From assembly GCA_014904985.1 (NCBI GenBank), contig MU129034.1, positions 70,137-134,136 on the forward strand: DNA of 64,000 nucleotides, read 5' to 3'. The stretch comes from Hydnum rufescens UP504 (Eukaryota; Basidiomycota; Agaricomycetes; Cantharellales; Hydnaceae). Every line of letters begins with the position of its first letter. Within the stretch, counting starts at the first letter, position 1. Under the pieces are notes generated by a model. It was not told where the DNA came from and searched no databases. It worked only from the letters and a program-made list of their open reading frames with translations. A program made the translations under genes and the position numbers. Shown one piece after another: positions 51,780-62,734 of this stretch.

Positions 51780-52791
51780 TTATAAGATACCTTCTCCTTG
51801 CAAACATCGGATAATGAGGTATGCTGATCGTCGTTCTCGACTTTGTCCCGCTGAAGTGAACTTTGCTGTGCGATCATCCTCATCTTTCCCAGGGATGAAA
51901 TAAATGTCGTCCTCGTCATGTTTAGTATTGCCATGCTCTTCCGCTTTAGTATGATCTAAGTCCAGATCATCTCCGCTAGCAAGGACGTCCGCCCATTGTT
52001 GTGGAGTGAGGGCCACGGCCATAATTTGGTCTTCAGATGATTTGGGTATAATTCCGGTTAGGAATTCTGTCACAATCGCCGAATCCCCTTGTGTGCCAAG
52101 AGAAGAGGGGAGATCATGTACAGGAAGGTATTCCGCCTGGCCAAAAGCCGATGTCAATCATACCCAGATCCTGGGGAAAATGAAAAGCCCCGGCTTACTT
52201 CAATCACTATGCCCTTGTGAACACCACCTGGTTGCGTGACATTTCCAATGCGAACAAGCCAATCGGTTCCCACAGAGTAGACGTGCCCATCAAGGTGGAC
52301 TTGCCCCGCGCCAGCCGGGAGCACACTACGCCCCGGCACTGTCGCGTTGGGGCGCGAAGCAGACCAATTACCAGCAATTTGAGCAAGTATTGACGGGAGG
52401 CTCTCTGGCGGGGTGATAGCGACAAACGTAACCCGAGGATTTGATCGATCAGAGCCAGTCAGATCTACCGCCTGATCCTCCAAGAGTGCATAGGTAGCAG
52501 TGCTCGTAGAAACCGAGTAGATGGTACGGGCTTGATATATGCTGGAGCGGTAGGTGTGAAAAGCCATACTCCATTTTCCGACTCTCTTTCCCTAGTACGC
52601 GAATGAGTCCAGTATTATAGGGCACAATAAGGCCGGAAGTACCAGCGTACCAGATGCGAACGTTGAAGGTTCTCCATGAGGAGCTCAATCGCTTCTTTCC
52701 CAGAACTCTTCCACCGTGCAACGCTAAGAAGCAAAACTTAATGCGACCGAACCCTCTGCTCTCGTAGCAGACCTCACCCTATAATCCCCAT
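51780..52791 (-). CDS. MED20: Mediator subunit MED20
   Basis: Head-module subunit of Mediator. Exons: 52,778-52,791 (only 14 bases, MGIIG), 52,651-52,723, 52,199-52,591 and 51,780-52,136, total 278 aa in frame. Motifs: VARWKSSGKEAIELLMENLQ, GKRVGKWSMAFHTYRSS, ARTIYSVSTSTATYALLED, HLDGHVYSVGTDWLVRIGNV, GGVHKGIVIEAEYLPV, ALTPQQWADVL, and a C-terminal acidic EDDIYFIP followed by RRSAYLIIRCLQGEGIL. The family's beta-barrel pattern (VGTDWLVRIGN) is clear. The start is fixed by the split glycine codon GG|C. The gene is divergent from ELG1, 62 bases away. Confidence 0.85.
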
Positions 52792-52853
52792 CTTGTCGAT
52801 GGCCTCACGCTACGGCCATTTCCGGTCGCAGGACGCGACTCAACGCCACTTGC
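52792..52853. promoter_or_regulatory. 62-bp divergent start region of MED20 and ELG1
   Basis: Start codons at 52,791 (minus) and 52,854 (plus). The gap contains CGC-rich words (GGTCGCAGGACGCGACTC) with a short dyad. Control elements for both genes probably lie here or inside their first introns. Confidence 0.5.
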
Positions 52854-55800
52854 ATGGCGAAGACGCGACGCGACGGCGACAAGAAAACGAAAGTACGCGA
52901 GCTATGTTCTCTATCCTATTTAAAGTGTCCCATGTCTTTGCATCAGGGTGGACGTGGACATGACACTCAGACGAAACTCTTTGCGTTTTACTCTCAATCA
53001 AGGACAACATCGGATGAAGACGACGCTGTAGAGCCCCCTACTTTAGGTTCCGCGACAGGTTCAACGGTGCTCGAAAAAAAATCTCGGCAAAAAAGCCCTC
53101 AAACTCTTGAGCTACGGGATGATCCTGATGTTGAAGAGGTTGCTTCGCCTCCAGGTGAACGATATGAGAAGTCGGTAATGGATCCCCAATTCACGCGGCG
53201 TCTCTTTAATAATTAGGGATATATGATATACCTAGCCTTAACTCTAACTTATTACAATCCGAGACACCTGGTGCAAGGAAGCTTAAGTCTATATTCGACC
53301 TGCCCATTCCCATTCTCCCGGAGCGGTCCCGCGTTAAGCATACTGAACCAAAGAGTGGGAAACAAGATCTCGGTCCCCTTGATCGCCATTTTGGCCCGTC
53401 GAGGAGCGCTCGATTGCAATCAAGTACTAATATGCCCCTACCATCCTCGTCGAGCAGGGAGAATCAATCCGACATTGTCCTCGAGGATTCATTACTCCAG
53501 GAACATGGCCCGAGTTCTTTCGAATCTGTCCACCAGCAACACGTTTTTAAGACACCCACAAACCGTCCAGCATCTGCCTCTATTCGGGCTCCCTCCGTCA
53601 TAGTGATAGATGAAACTCCGCCACGACCAACGAAAGAGACCCATCCATTCTTCCAGCCGAAGAGAAAGGCATCCATTCCGCTAATTGAAATTGATTCAGA
53701 CGGGGAGAGCATTGTTTTCCCTGGCGAGAGACATTCCATATGTCCAGCCTCACCGAGGAAATCGATCCAACTTGCTGCACCGTGGCCTGATGCCGATTTG
53801 CAACATGTACGACCCCCGCTTGATGCTCTCCCTCCCTCCCCCTCTTCTCCATTTCCGAACAAGCCACAATTGTCAAGACTGCGTTCCTTAGCTTGCCTGC
53901 ATCGCCGCCGCCCTCACCATGGTATGAATGTCTCCAAAATCCCTCACCCCTTGAATCCGACTCGAGGATACAGATCCTCCTCGGCCAGCCAAAGCTGATC
54001 CTTCAAAAACATACCCAGCATCAAGCTCTTTCACGTCTACAGTCTTCCCCGTCCATTTTCAGTCAATCCCCGCTTCCCTCGCAAGGATCATACGATCAAG
54101 AGCAATGGATAGACAAATATCGTCCTACGCGCGCTTCGGAAGTTCTGGGAAACGACATCAATGCACGATATATAAAGGAATGGTTATCAGCCCTAGAGCT
54201 AGATATGGACACTCAGTCATCCGAATCCCAGACAATTAAACCAGCCACGTTCAGCAGCGCATCCCAAAAGATCAAATCACGCGGAACGAAACGAGCTCGT
54301 CCAGTGATCGTTCGCGCAGTCGATAAACCGAAGAAAAAACGAAGGAAAGACTGGATTGTCGATTCTGACGACGAAGATGAAATCTACGAGGAGATGAAGT
54401 CCGATGACGTTGCGTTATCCGATTTAGAGAACCGAGCCAGTAGTGAAGGTACCAATTTGGATGTCGACGACAATTCACCGAACTCTCGGGTACCCCCTTC
54501 TCAGGTCCCGACGTCCTCACTGCATCAATTCGATTTCTCGACGCGATTGACAAATGTTCTTCTCATTACTGGTCCCCCAGGGACGGGGAAGACGAGTGCC
54601 GTCTATGCTTGTGCTGCAGAACTTGGTTGGAGCGTCTTCGAGGCTAATCCTGGATCAGGAAAACGGACGAGCGCTTTGTTGAGCAGCATTTTCGATGGAG
54701 TCGGGAAGAATCATACTCTTGGTCTGGATCCTGTTGCGCCAAATGCTGGAAAGGAGAAGCAGAGCCACCAGAGTGGAGGTTTGGACGCATTCTTCGGGGC
54801 TCGAGAGAAGCCTCGAAAGAATATCCCTCACAGCGATGTCGGCACTGCTGCAGATCCTATTAACCTCGACTCCGATGATTCGCCTTCGCGTGCCAAGAAA
54901 ACGGCGCTTGGCATTTCGGAACCTTTTCATTCGAAAGGGTCGGGGCCACGCAACATCAACCAATCGATTATCTTGCTAGAAGAGGTGGACATATTGTTTC
55001 AAAATGAAGGGGGTTTTTGGCCCGCGGTCGTACACCTCATCAAAGAGTCCCGTCGTCCTGTCATTATGACTTGCAATGGTCAGTTTCTTTACGCGCTACA
55101 TAGCCATTTCTTACCATTGGTTGTCATAGATGTATCACTCGTTCCGGTACAAGAGCTTCCTCTCCAAACGATCCTAGGATTCGAACCATGTCCTGTCCCC
55201 TTGGCGGCTTCATACCTTTGTCGTCTCTCCCAGCTGGAAGGATATAAAATAGAACAACGCGTGCTGGAGCAGTTGTATGGGACTGTCCAGGGCCGTCTCC
55301 TAGTCGACTTCCCCGATCAGCCTATGCATCCAGTACCGACCCATTCTAATCCAGTCCCAGATCTCCGACAAGCTATCCAACAGATGCAGATCTTGTGCCG
55401 GACTACGAAACCGCCCATCATTGAAGCTTGCAACTCACAATCTTTTGAAACCCTGGCGGACTGGAGCCATTCCCGCCCTGTGTCCTTGTCTGATCCCGAT
55501 CCTCTTGTCGCACGACTACAAGAGACCGGAGCAGTGGACGATGCAATTACACTACGATTTCTTTGGAAGTTTGCAGACTCCGTATCATATGCAAACTGCG
55601 TCGATCGACGCTTGGGTGATTACGCGGAGGTCGGTGTTATGGACCGTGCACTTCCTTGATCACAGTATGATTAATGTTCCTGTGCATATAGGCACAACTT
55701 ATTGATGACTACAACGTGTGGGACGATGGCGGGCTGGAACATGACAACACTCACAAGGCATCCCTCGATAACCTCCTCGGGCATACCATCTTACACAAGC

Positions 55801-56318
55801 CGGCCCCGCGTGAGACAGCACCCACCGTTCCTTTCTACGCCCGCGACGAGGAAATTGCGCTGGAGATTGTGCGGGCTGCACATCGCCGGGGTGCTTTATA
55901 TCCATTGGCCACATGTTCTCAACAGGATTCATTCTCCACTTCCCCCGGATGCTTCGATTCGATTCGATTGTTCGACGATCGGGCACAACATCAATCACGC
56001 GTGCTTAAATTCATTGAAGGTCTTGTTCAGCTATCTTCGCCTCTTCTCCCGCGCCCAGAGATTTTCGTAGATTACATCCCCTACGTTCGTCAAATGGTAG
56101 TAGCGGACGATGCAGAGAAGGAAGCTGAAGCACAGGCCTTGGCGGCCCTTCAAGAGAGCGCCCGGGTGAAGGGTAACATGGCCAGGATGACGAGGAACAG
56201 TCAACGCTCGGCGGAGGGGACCAGCAAATTAGCGAGAAGGCATGACTTTATCCGCTATATTTCGCTCAGGGATGACGAGTTGCGAGCTCTGTATGAGTCG
56301 GCATTCTCGAACTTTTGA
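52854..56318 (+). CDS. ELG1: ELG1/ATAD5-type RFC-like AAA+ ATPase, PCNA unloader
   Basis: Large subunit of the alternative RFC complex that unloads PCNA after replication. Exons: 52,854-52,892, 52,947-53,174, 53,264-53,781, 53,892-55,078, 55,130-55,629 and 55,692-56,318, giving 1,032 aa. N-terminal motifs are TKLFAFYSQS and ETHPFFQPKRKA. Then come QWIDKYRPTRASEVLGND, basic PKKKRRKDWIVDSDDEDE, Walker A LLITGPPGTGKTSAVYACAAE (near 54,571), VFEANPGSGKR, Walker B IILLEEVDILFQNEGGFWPAV, and RRPVIMTCNDVSLVPVQELPLQ. A collar region ends the protein. The donor of intron 3 (GCACC|GTGGCC) is weak but is the one that keeps the frame. Introns 1 and 4 keep the frame if retained. Confidence 0.9.
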
Positions 56319-57662
56319 CACATCCCATTCTATCAATGTTGTACCAGCTGTTTGTATATTCTCGCCAACAAGAGGATTGGTCGCGCTGCTTTTTCGAATC
56401 ATGGACTCGCCGGGCTTCGGCCACGTCGCCTAAGGACACAACCAGCATGGGAAAGTGACATCGGCCCGTAGATGAAAGTCAACTCTGATCAGCTTTGAAA
56501 GCTCACGCAATAGGCTTTGGATATTGTTGGAACTCGTGTTCCCTGCTCCAAAATAGTCAGTTCAGCCCGTTCCTAGTGACATCATTGCGCATTATTTAGG
56601 GGGAATTGATATTCTGTTTGGAAGTCACCTCCTGGCGGGTGCTTTTATCTTAGGCAATTTTCCCATTCTGTAAGGGCACCCAAGATTTTGGGCCTGCAAT
56701 AAGGCCCCCCTCTTTCAGCCAGTGGGTCTGTAAAGGCGTCTGGCTGTACGTGATTACCGTAGGCTTGTGACACCTGTCATTTTCAATTTCAATCTGTACG
56801 TATTACATATTTGCTTCTCATGCATGCGTGCACTATTCTTGGTCAAAGACTGGTCTACGAGCCAGGCGACGAGCGCTTGCTAGATTGGAATGCATATTTC
56901 AACGACCAAGCATCCTGCTATCCTGGCGAATTGCGATGAACCCACGAGGCGGTCAGTGCTATATCACACGCATGAAGGTGAAGGTATACAGGCCAGGGAC
57001 CAGGAAATAGTTACGGCATTACCCATGCTAGGTTGTTGTTTTTACCGGGTTCCATTGGAAACGAGTTCGACTATTTGTTCCTTCCACGTTTTTCTTCAAT
57101 TCTAACTTCGTTTGCGAGATCGATTCCTCTTAGGTATTTCGGCGGGTGAATCAGTGACCGAAGAACTGTTCTGTATTCCCCACGTTTGCGGGGTCTTTTC
57201 TTGATACACCGCAGGGATCCAGTGGATCTGTGACATTGACAGCGAATAGAGTATTCCAATGCGCATCCTCCATGATCAGGGGCGCAACTCCCGTGGCACA
57301 TTCACGGTTGCGAGAATGAAGCGAAAATCGGACGAAACTAGAAAAGCAACCAGGAGAAGCTTGACCAAAGTAGAAAGGCAGTGAGCTTAGTGTACTGTAT
57401 GTAAGCCGCTGTCAGAACGAGGGTCTCTCGCGATAACAAAACCAACACAAAACCACTCAGTTGTAGTTGACCCCAAAACGATATTTTTGGGGGGTCATTT
57501 GAGGGCTTCCATGACACCCCCTAAGGATGCGTGAGGCCTTTCTCATATAGGTTTGGACAAGTAGGGAATTCACATGTCAGACTACTGTATCGGTCCCGGA
57601 CAGGTGGGGGGCGTTCCAGTCCTGGAAATTCGAAAATCCAGCTATGAGATGATTTTCATTCG
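56319..57662. other. intergenic between convergent ELG1 and JMJD7-type genes
   Basis: About 1.3 kb without a recognised gene. A short hairpin (GACCCCAAAA...TTTTTGGGGGGTC, about 57,470-57,497) could form in RNA. ORFs are short and unsupported. Confidence 0.55.
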
Positions 57663-59067
57663 TTACAGTATGGGCATAACAAATGAGTCATGGGATGGAG
57701 GAATATTGACCCCTCTCTGCGACACTCGCCGTAAAGCATTCAGCCATACCCACTTGTCGCCACGCATTTCCATATCATACCACCAATTAATTGCAATGAC
57801 GATGCCGCACCCCCCTGGCCCATCGCCGGACTGAGTGACATGGTGCCACCAACCTGCCACGTGTCGTCACCGCCACGTTAGAAATATCAACGGTGTTGTA
57901 AGTAAGGCTCACAAACCAGCAGGCAGGTAGAGGTCTCCCCTGCACGAATCGTAACCCTCAGAGGCATTGTGCCTCTAATGGGCTTCGTTGGATCCGCAGA
58001 TGCCCACGAGACCATGGATGCTTCATTTGAATTCTCGTCAACCTCAATTGGTGTCAATTCGAGGGGTGCTCCCGGATGGGGGCGCGTGTACACTGCACGG
58101 GGGTAATTGCGCTCTTGGAGAAGATAGCCTTCCGTCGGAGGAAACAGAATAAAGTGTTTTGCACCGCGAACAACCGCGTAAATGTTTTCATAAGGATCTA
58201 TCACGAGTTATCATCCATGTAAATCCAGGGGAGGAATATGCGCCCTCCACTCTTACCGCAATGAATACTTGTCGTGCTTTGACGATTCCCTATCCATAGG
58301 TTCACAGCGTCCGGGGAATACCCTGGAATGTCACGCCGTGAATTTTGGACATATATTGGAGAGTATGAGAAACATACCGAAAGCTTCAGTAGCCCAAGGT
58401 ACATCTTTAGGCACATCTCCTCTTAAAGAGTTGAATTCGGACCGAGCTCTATGTGGCGTGTAAAGGTTTCCATTTTGGGATTGTAAATAGCATATGGCTG
58501 TCTTGAAGCAAAAAAACGGGATTTGCCAAGGCACTACCAGATAGATAAGAAGTTCACCGTACCGGATTCTCCGGTGGGAGAATGCAGACTATGCAAGAGA
58601 CTGTCCATTGTCATCGATTCCGTTCTAGGTTCAACGAAATAGATCTGCCCATCTGGACCCTCGACCAAGGCGTCAGCAAGACTTGATAACGGAGGATCAG
58701 TCGGACTCCGATATTTTGAGGAAAATAAACAACCCATCCGGAGTGATGGCAACATTAATTGGCGTGGAACCCATCATTTCAACGAGATACGTGTCTGACC
58801 ACTTTAACTTTGGCGTCAACGGATAGATTGCTTCATCTGTTGACAAGATCAGATCGGAAGAGGTCTCGACATCAACGGTGGACGCGCCTGCAAAGTGAAC
58901 GGGGCGAGATATGTGGACGATGCGACTGAATTCAAGGGCGGTGGGGGCGTTTGGTATGAACTCTATGTGAGATCCATTGAGTTCTGGGAAAGAGCACAGT
59001 AAGAGACCACAATATTAGAGACGAAGTACCATAACATACCTTGATATTCGCGCAGAACTTCCTCCAT
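57663..59067 (-). CDS. JMJD7-type JmjC hydroxylase
   Basis: Fe(II)/2-oxoglutarate JmjC oxygenase of the JMJD7 type (family members are lysyl hydroxylases acting on DRG GTPases). Exons: 59,040-59,067, 58,734-58,983, 58,558-58,681, 58,378-58,501, 58,257-58,322, 57,917-58,197 and 57,663-57,853. Motifs: PTALEFSRIV, ISRPVHFAGAS, WSDTYLVEMMGSTPINVAITP, GPDGQIYFVEP, LQSQNGNLY, DVPWATEAFG, SPDAVNLWIGN, metal-binding HCD in SIHCDPYENIYAVVRGAKHF, and LYLPAGWWHHV with AINWWYDMEMRGDKWVWLN. One base is missing in exon 6 near 57,932 (GAGACCTC for an expected GAGACCCTC), breaking the frame between RAGET and LYLPAG. It lies in a C run and may be a consensus error. Confidence 0.87.
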
Positions 59068-59210
59068 GATGAGGGTAATCAGTGGTGCACAGCTTAAAGG
59101 TGGAAATCTGCATCCGGTGTTGAGTGCAATGTATTGTGCCTTAGATTGGCGGGGATCTGCCGCAATTGTTGGGCGCTAGAGGGTAAAATACCCCTACTCA
59201 CCACCACTCA
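59068..59210. promoter_or_regulatory. divergent promoter of JMJD7-type and Pro/Ser-rich genes
   Basis: 143 bases between opposite start codons. The call is by geometry only. Confidence 0.45.
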
Positions 59211-60759
59211 ATGGACCCCGTGGGTCCAATAGACGACGAACCCCTGCCGCCCTATGAGCTAAGTCAAGCTGCTTTCGACGCTAAAACAGAAGAGGCTATC
59301 CAGCGGTCTCTCCAATTAACACCCCCCCCTCACCACGCTGAACGTGGGTCCGAGCAAGGCGATTCCCCCTCACCTGTGCTCCCACCCCCACAGCCTCGGC
59401 GCATCGCATCCCGTCTCTCTTCATCTCCCGCGGGCCCATCGAGCCCCCATCTAGCCCCTTTAGGGCCGCGGACAAGGCCACGAAGGTCACCAGCTACCTC
59501 CAATTCCTACAGCACGACAACCCACCAAAATCATCGCTACGTCCATGACCTCTAGAAATTACTCCCGCGAGAGTGTTCCAAACAAGGAGGCTGAGCGTTT
59601 CATGCACGATGCGTCCCCGTGGATCCCACCGCTTGTGGTAGAAGATGAACCCCGTCCCTCATCAGTGCAATCTGTGCGCATCCCTCCAACCCCCTCTTTA
59701 TCAACCTATTCTCATCTAGACTCTTCTGGGCGGTCGGAGGGTCTCAACGATGATGGGGAAGCACCGCCGCCCTTTTCTCCCAATGCTCTTCCGCATGGTT
59801 CATCACCCCTTTCAGATGCCGCTTCTCCTCTCCAGGGAACTGATCCGCGATCTGGAGTGGCTGGTCAAGATCATGATCCTTCCGGGACATATTATCCAGC
59901 TAGCCCTAATTCCCTCCCTCCCTCACCTCCCCCTTCCAATGTCGTCACCCAGGAAGAACCACAAGAACCCCAATCATCATTACAATTTCGACGCCACCGC
60001 CTATCACTCCCCAATCCTTCTCGACGACCCAATGTAACATCTGAAATGCCATCTCGATCCTCCACTATCTTTGTCGATGACTCGCACATCCTTCCACCGC
60101 CTATTCTCTTCAATCCTGCCATTGCTTACGTCCAGAAGGATGCGCCGGCGATATTAAGGGGTGTTACCACCGAAGAGGACGAGGCCACAGCACCCGAGGA
60201 ATTTTATAAGTGAGTCTTCCTGAAAAGGCGTTTGCCGCTGATCTATGTACTCACCAACAACGCTCCCAGTGCCGCCGTATCGTCAGTGATGGTTTCAAGA
60301 GAGATTGGTGGACACCCAAGACGTCCCCGGACCTCCAAAGGTGCTCTTTCGAACAGTTCGGGATCTTACCCTTTCGCACCCTCCGGATCGCGACCTTCGG
60401 CGCCGATATTCTCTGTAAGAGGTGTGCCGCCCACAGCGAGCCGTCGGCCGTTGTCTCCGCACGACGTATCAGAGAGCCCTTTCTCACTGGACGTCCGATC
60501 TACCACATTGAATTCTTCTGGGGAATACGCCCATCCCCACCTCCATCCCCATCCCCATTTCCAACCTCTTTCTGCTCCTGCATCTATGCACACGCACGAT
60601 CCTGATCGATACCCTGTCCCATCGGATCGAGTTTCCTTCCACCACCCACTTGATCCCCCATTACCACCACCATCCCTCCCCATGCGTGTGTCTTCCTCCC
60701 AATGGGGGCCGACTCATCAGCGACACCCCTCGTCTCACACGCCTAATCCAATGTATTAA
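59211..60759 (+). CDS. proline/serine-rich protein of unknown function
   Basis: Three exons (59,211-59,485, 59,556-60,209, 60,270-60,759) give 472 aa in one frame. Intron 1 (AAG|GTCACC...CTCTAG, 70 bases) and intron 2 (AA|GTGAGT...CCCAG, 60 bases) are needed and fit. It starts MDPVGPIDDEPLPPYELSQAAFDAKTEE with a PPYEL short motif (PPxY-like, a possible WW-domain ligand). The rest is Ser/Pro-rich and disordered, with a histidine-rich patch (HPHLHPHPH) near the end. I recognise no domain. Fungal proteins of this look include arrestin adaptors' partners and cytoskeletal regulators, but nothing here decides it. Confidence 0.65.
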
Positions 60760-61168
60760 CACGGAGGACAAGGAAGGAGACTAGAACAATTATCTCATCT
60801 CATACCGACTTGATATTGATGACACGCTGACCGTAATAATCTTTCTCATCGTATGCCTCTCGAACTTCCCGTATGTTCCTCGCATTTTCGTACTGCTGGC
60901 TAGACATCGTCCATCTTTTAAATCACGCCTTCACCTTTCTCTTCCTATCCTGCCTCTACCTGGTGTCTTGTGTCTTCATTTGCCTTGCGCTCTGCTCCCA
61001 TGTATCTATATCCCTAGCAATTTCCCCAACGAATCGAACGTCGTATCCTCAGGCAAACGGCAAATTGAATTGAACGTATTTTCTATATACATGGGAACCT
61101 CCGGTCCTGTGCACCACTGCGATCTTATAGTCTCTGTGCTTGCTCTGTGGCCTGCCATCATTCGAACA
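60760..61168. other. intergenic, Pro/Ser-rich gene to ERJ5
   Basis: About 400 bases with T/C-rich patches (TTTCTCTTCCTATCC near 60,934) just upstream of the next gene, typical promoter composition. No gene seen. Confidence 0.45.
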
Positions 61169-62581
61169 ATGCGGATAGTCTGTCTTGTCGGCATCGTCCT
61201 CTCATTCGCTTCCCTTGTGTTTGCGTAAGTAGTGGCGCATAGCCAAAAGTTCCGTCCCGCGTCACGAGTTGACGTGTCGTATTTTTCTATTTAGTTGGAC
61301 CAAAGTATGTGCAACATCTTGAACATAACGATGCATGGCTTTATGCCTGTATGCCACAGGAAGACCATGAGATTTTCGACCTGGTGTCGGCATTGGAAGC
61401 TGCTGAAGGTAGCTCACATTTCAGGATGCTTCTAGACAGACTCTTTTAACGGTCCACGCCGCCCGACGCGGCTTGCAGGAAAAGGAACCACTTTTTATTC
61501 ACTGTTAGAGGTCTCGCCTTCCGCTTCCTCAGCGGAGATCGGCAAGGCTTACAGGAAGAAAAGCATTAGCATGCAGTCAGTCCCCTTTCTTCCGCCCTGG
61601 AGATCCCAACTTGTCTCTTAATCCCTCGTCTTCCTTTTCGACACCGTAGCCCCGACAAGAATCGTGGGGTAAAAGATGCGGAGAAGAGGTATGCTCGTCT
61701 TGGTGTCATTGCGAAGATTCTTCGAGATATAGAGGGCCGTGAACGGTACACATCCACGTCCCGATCCTGAATCAACTGGGCAGTGTTCCTGATGTCTGAC
61801 CAACCAGATATGATTTCTTTTACAAAAACGGCGTTCCCAAGTGGAGAGGTAATGCCCCTCTTGTGTGTGCTTTACCCGAACTCTTCGAATTCTCACCCCG
61901 GCGGCTTTACAGGGACGGGATATTATTATGAACGATTCAGACCAGGTCTCATCACGGTTCTTATTTTTCTCATAATCCTTACATCGGGGATCCAGCACAT
62001 AATCCAACGTCATAATCGCACTCGAGATCTCAGTCGGATCGAACGCTTCATCCGTCTCGGCAAAGCTACAGCATATGGCCCAAAAGGACTTGCTATCGAG
62101 GGAAAACGAAAAGTACGCGTCCCTGTATCCGATGTTCGGCGATGAGAGTGGGGGAGGACCTCGTGGTGGTGGTGGACGAATGGTCGATCTCCTTGTGGAT
62201 GCGAACGTGTTTATCTTGTGCGTCGTCGGCTCTTCATTCTCGTTGTATCTTGCCCTATTATGAACGCCGCCTGTCATTCATTTGTGGTGTTCATTATAGG
62301 CTGGCCCTGGCCGTGATCCAGTGTTACTAGACGAGTCGATGGCACCCTATCCCCTGATCAAGGACACGTGGGCGATATCGCTTTTCCTGTCTGCTTATTC
62401 ACGTGTCGCACGTACCATTGGCACCGGAAGACCTACAACTAAGAGTAATATACATGGAGCCCCAGAGGTGGAAAGTAGTGGCAACGAGACATCCGATAAC
62501 CCAGCGAATGAAACATCATCTCGTAAGCCTATTAGTCAGGCGGGGGGACAAAGACGCAAGGGAACCACCAAGAGAAAATGA
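61169..62581 (+). CDS. ERJ5: ERJ5-type membrane J-domain protein of the ER
   Basis: Type I ER membrane co-chaperone that stimulates the Hsp70 Kar2. Exons: 61,169-61,224, a 10-base microexon 61,295-61,304, 61,360-61,408, 61,479-61,575, 61,650-61,745, 61,808-61,848, 61,913-62,221 and 62,300-62,581. The signal peptide is MRIVCLVGIVLSFASLVFA. The J domain is WTKEDHEIFDLVSALE, TTFYSLLEVSPSASSAEIGKA, YRKKSISMHPDKN (HPD split by an intron), then RYDFFYKNGVPKWRGTGYYYE. A transmembrane segment (LITVLIFLIILTSGI) is followed by a cytosolic tail VDLLVDANVFIL and a lysine-rich end. Near 62,120 (GTCCCTG) the frame shifts by one base. A very short 34-base GT-AG segment or an extra C could explain it. Confidence 0.88.
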
Positions 62582-62734
62582 GGGAAGAAGGGTATAAAGC
62601 TATAGAGGATGTTGCACGGGCCGTCGTGGTGATTGCCTTATGCGCTCTACAATATCAAGTCAATACGACACATATTGGCTTCGGCCCATCACATTGTGTA
62701 CCAACAACGGACGCCCTGCGCTGATCCCCTTTGT
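62582..62734. other. short gap between convergent ERJ5 and the edge gene
   Basis: About 150 bases, no gene. It should carry both 3' ends. Confidence 0.35.

Noticed and set aside
59211..60209. Frame break in the proline/serine-rich gene near 59,540
   Set aside because: A 70-base intron (59,486-59,555) with proper GT-AG ends restores the frame, so no lesion is needed.
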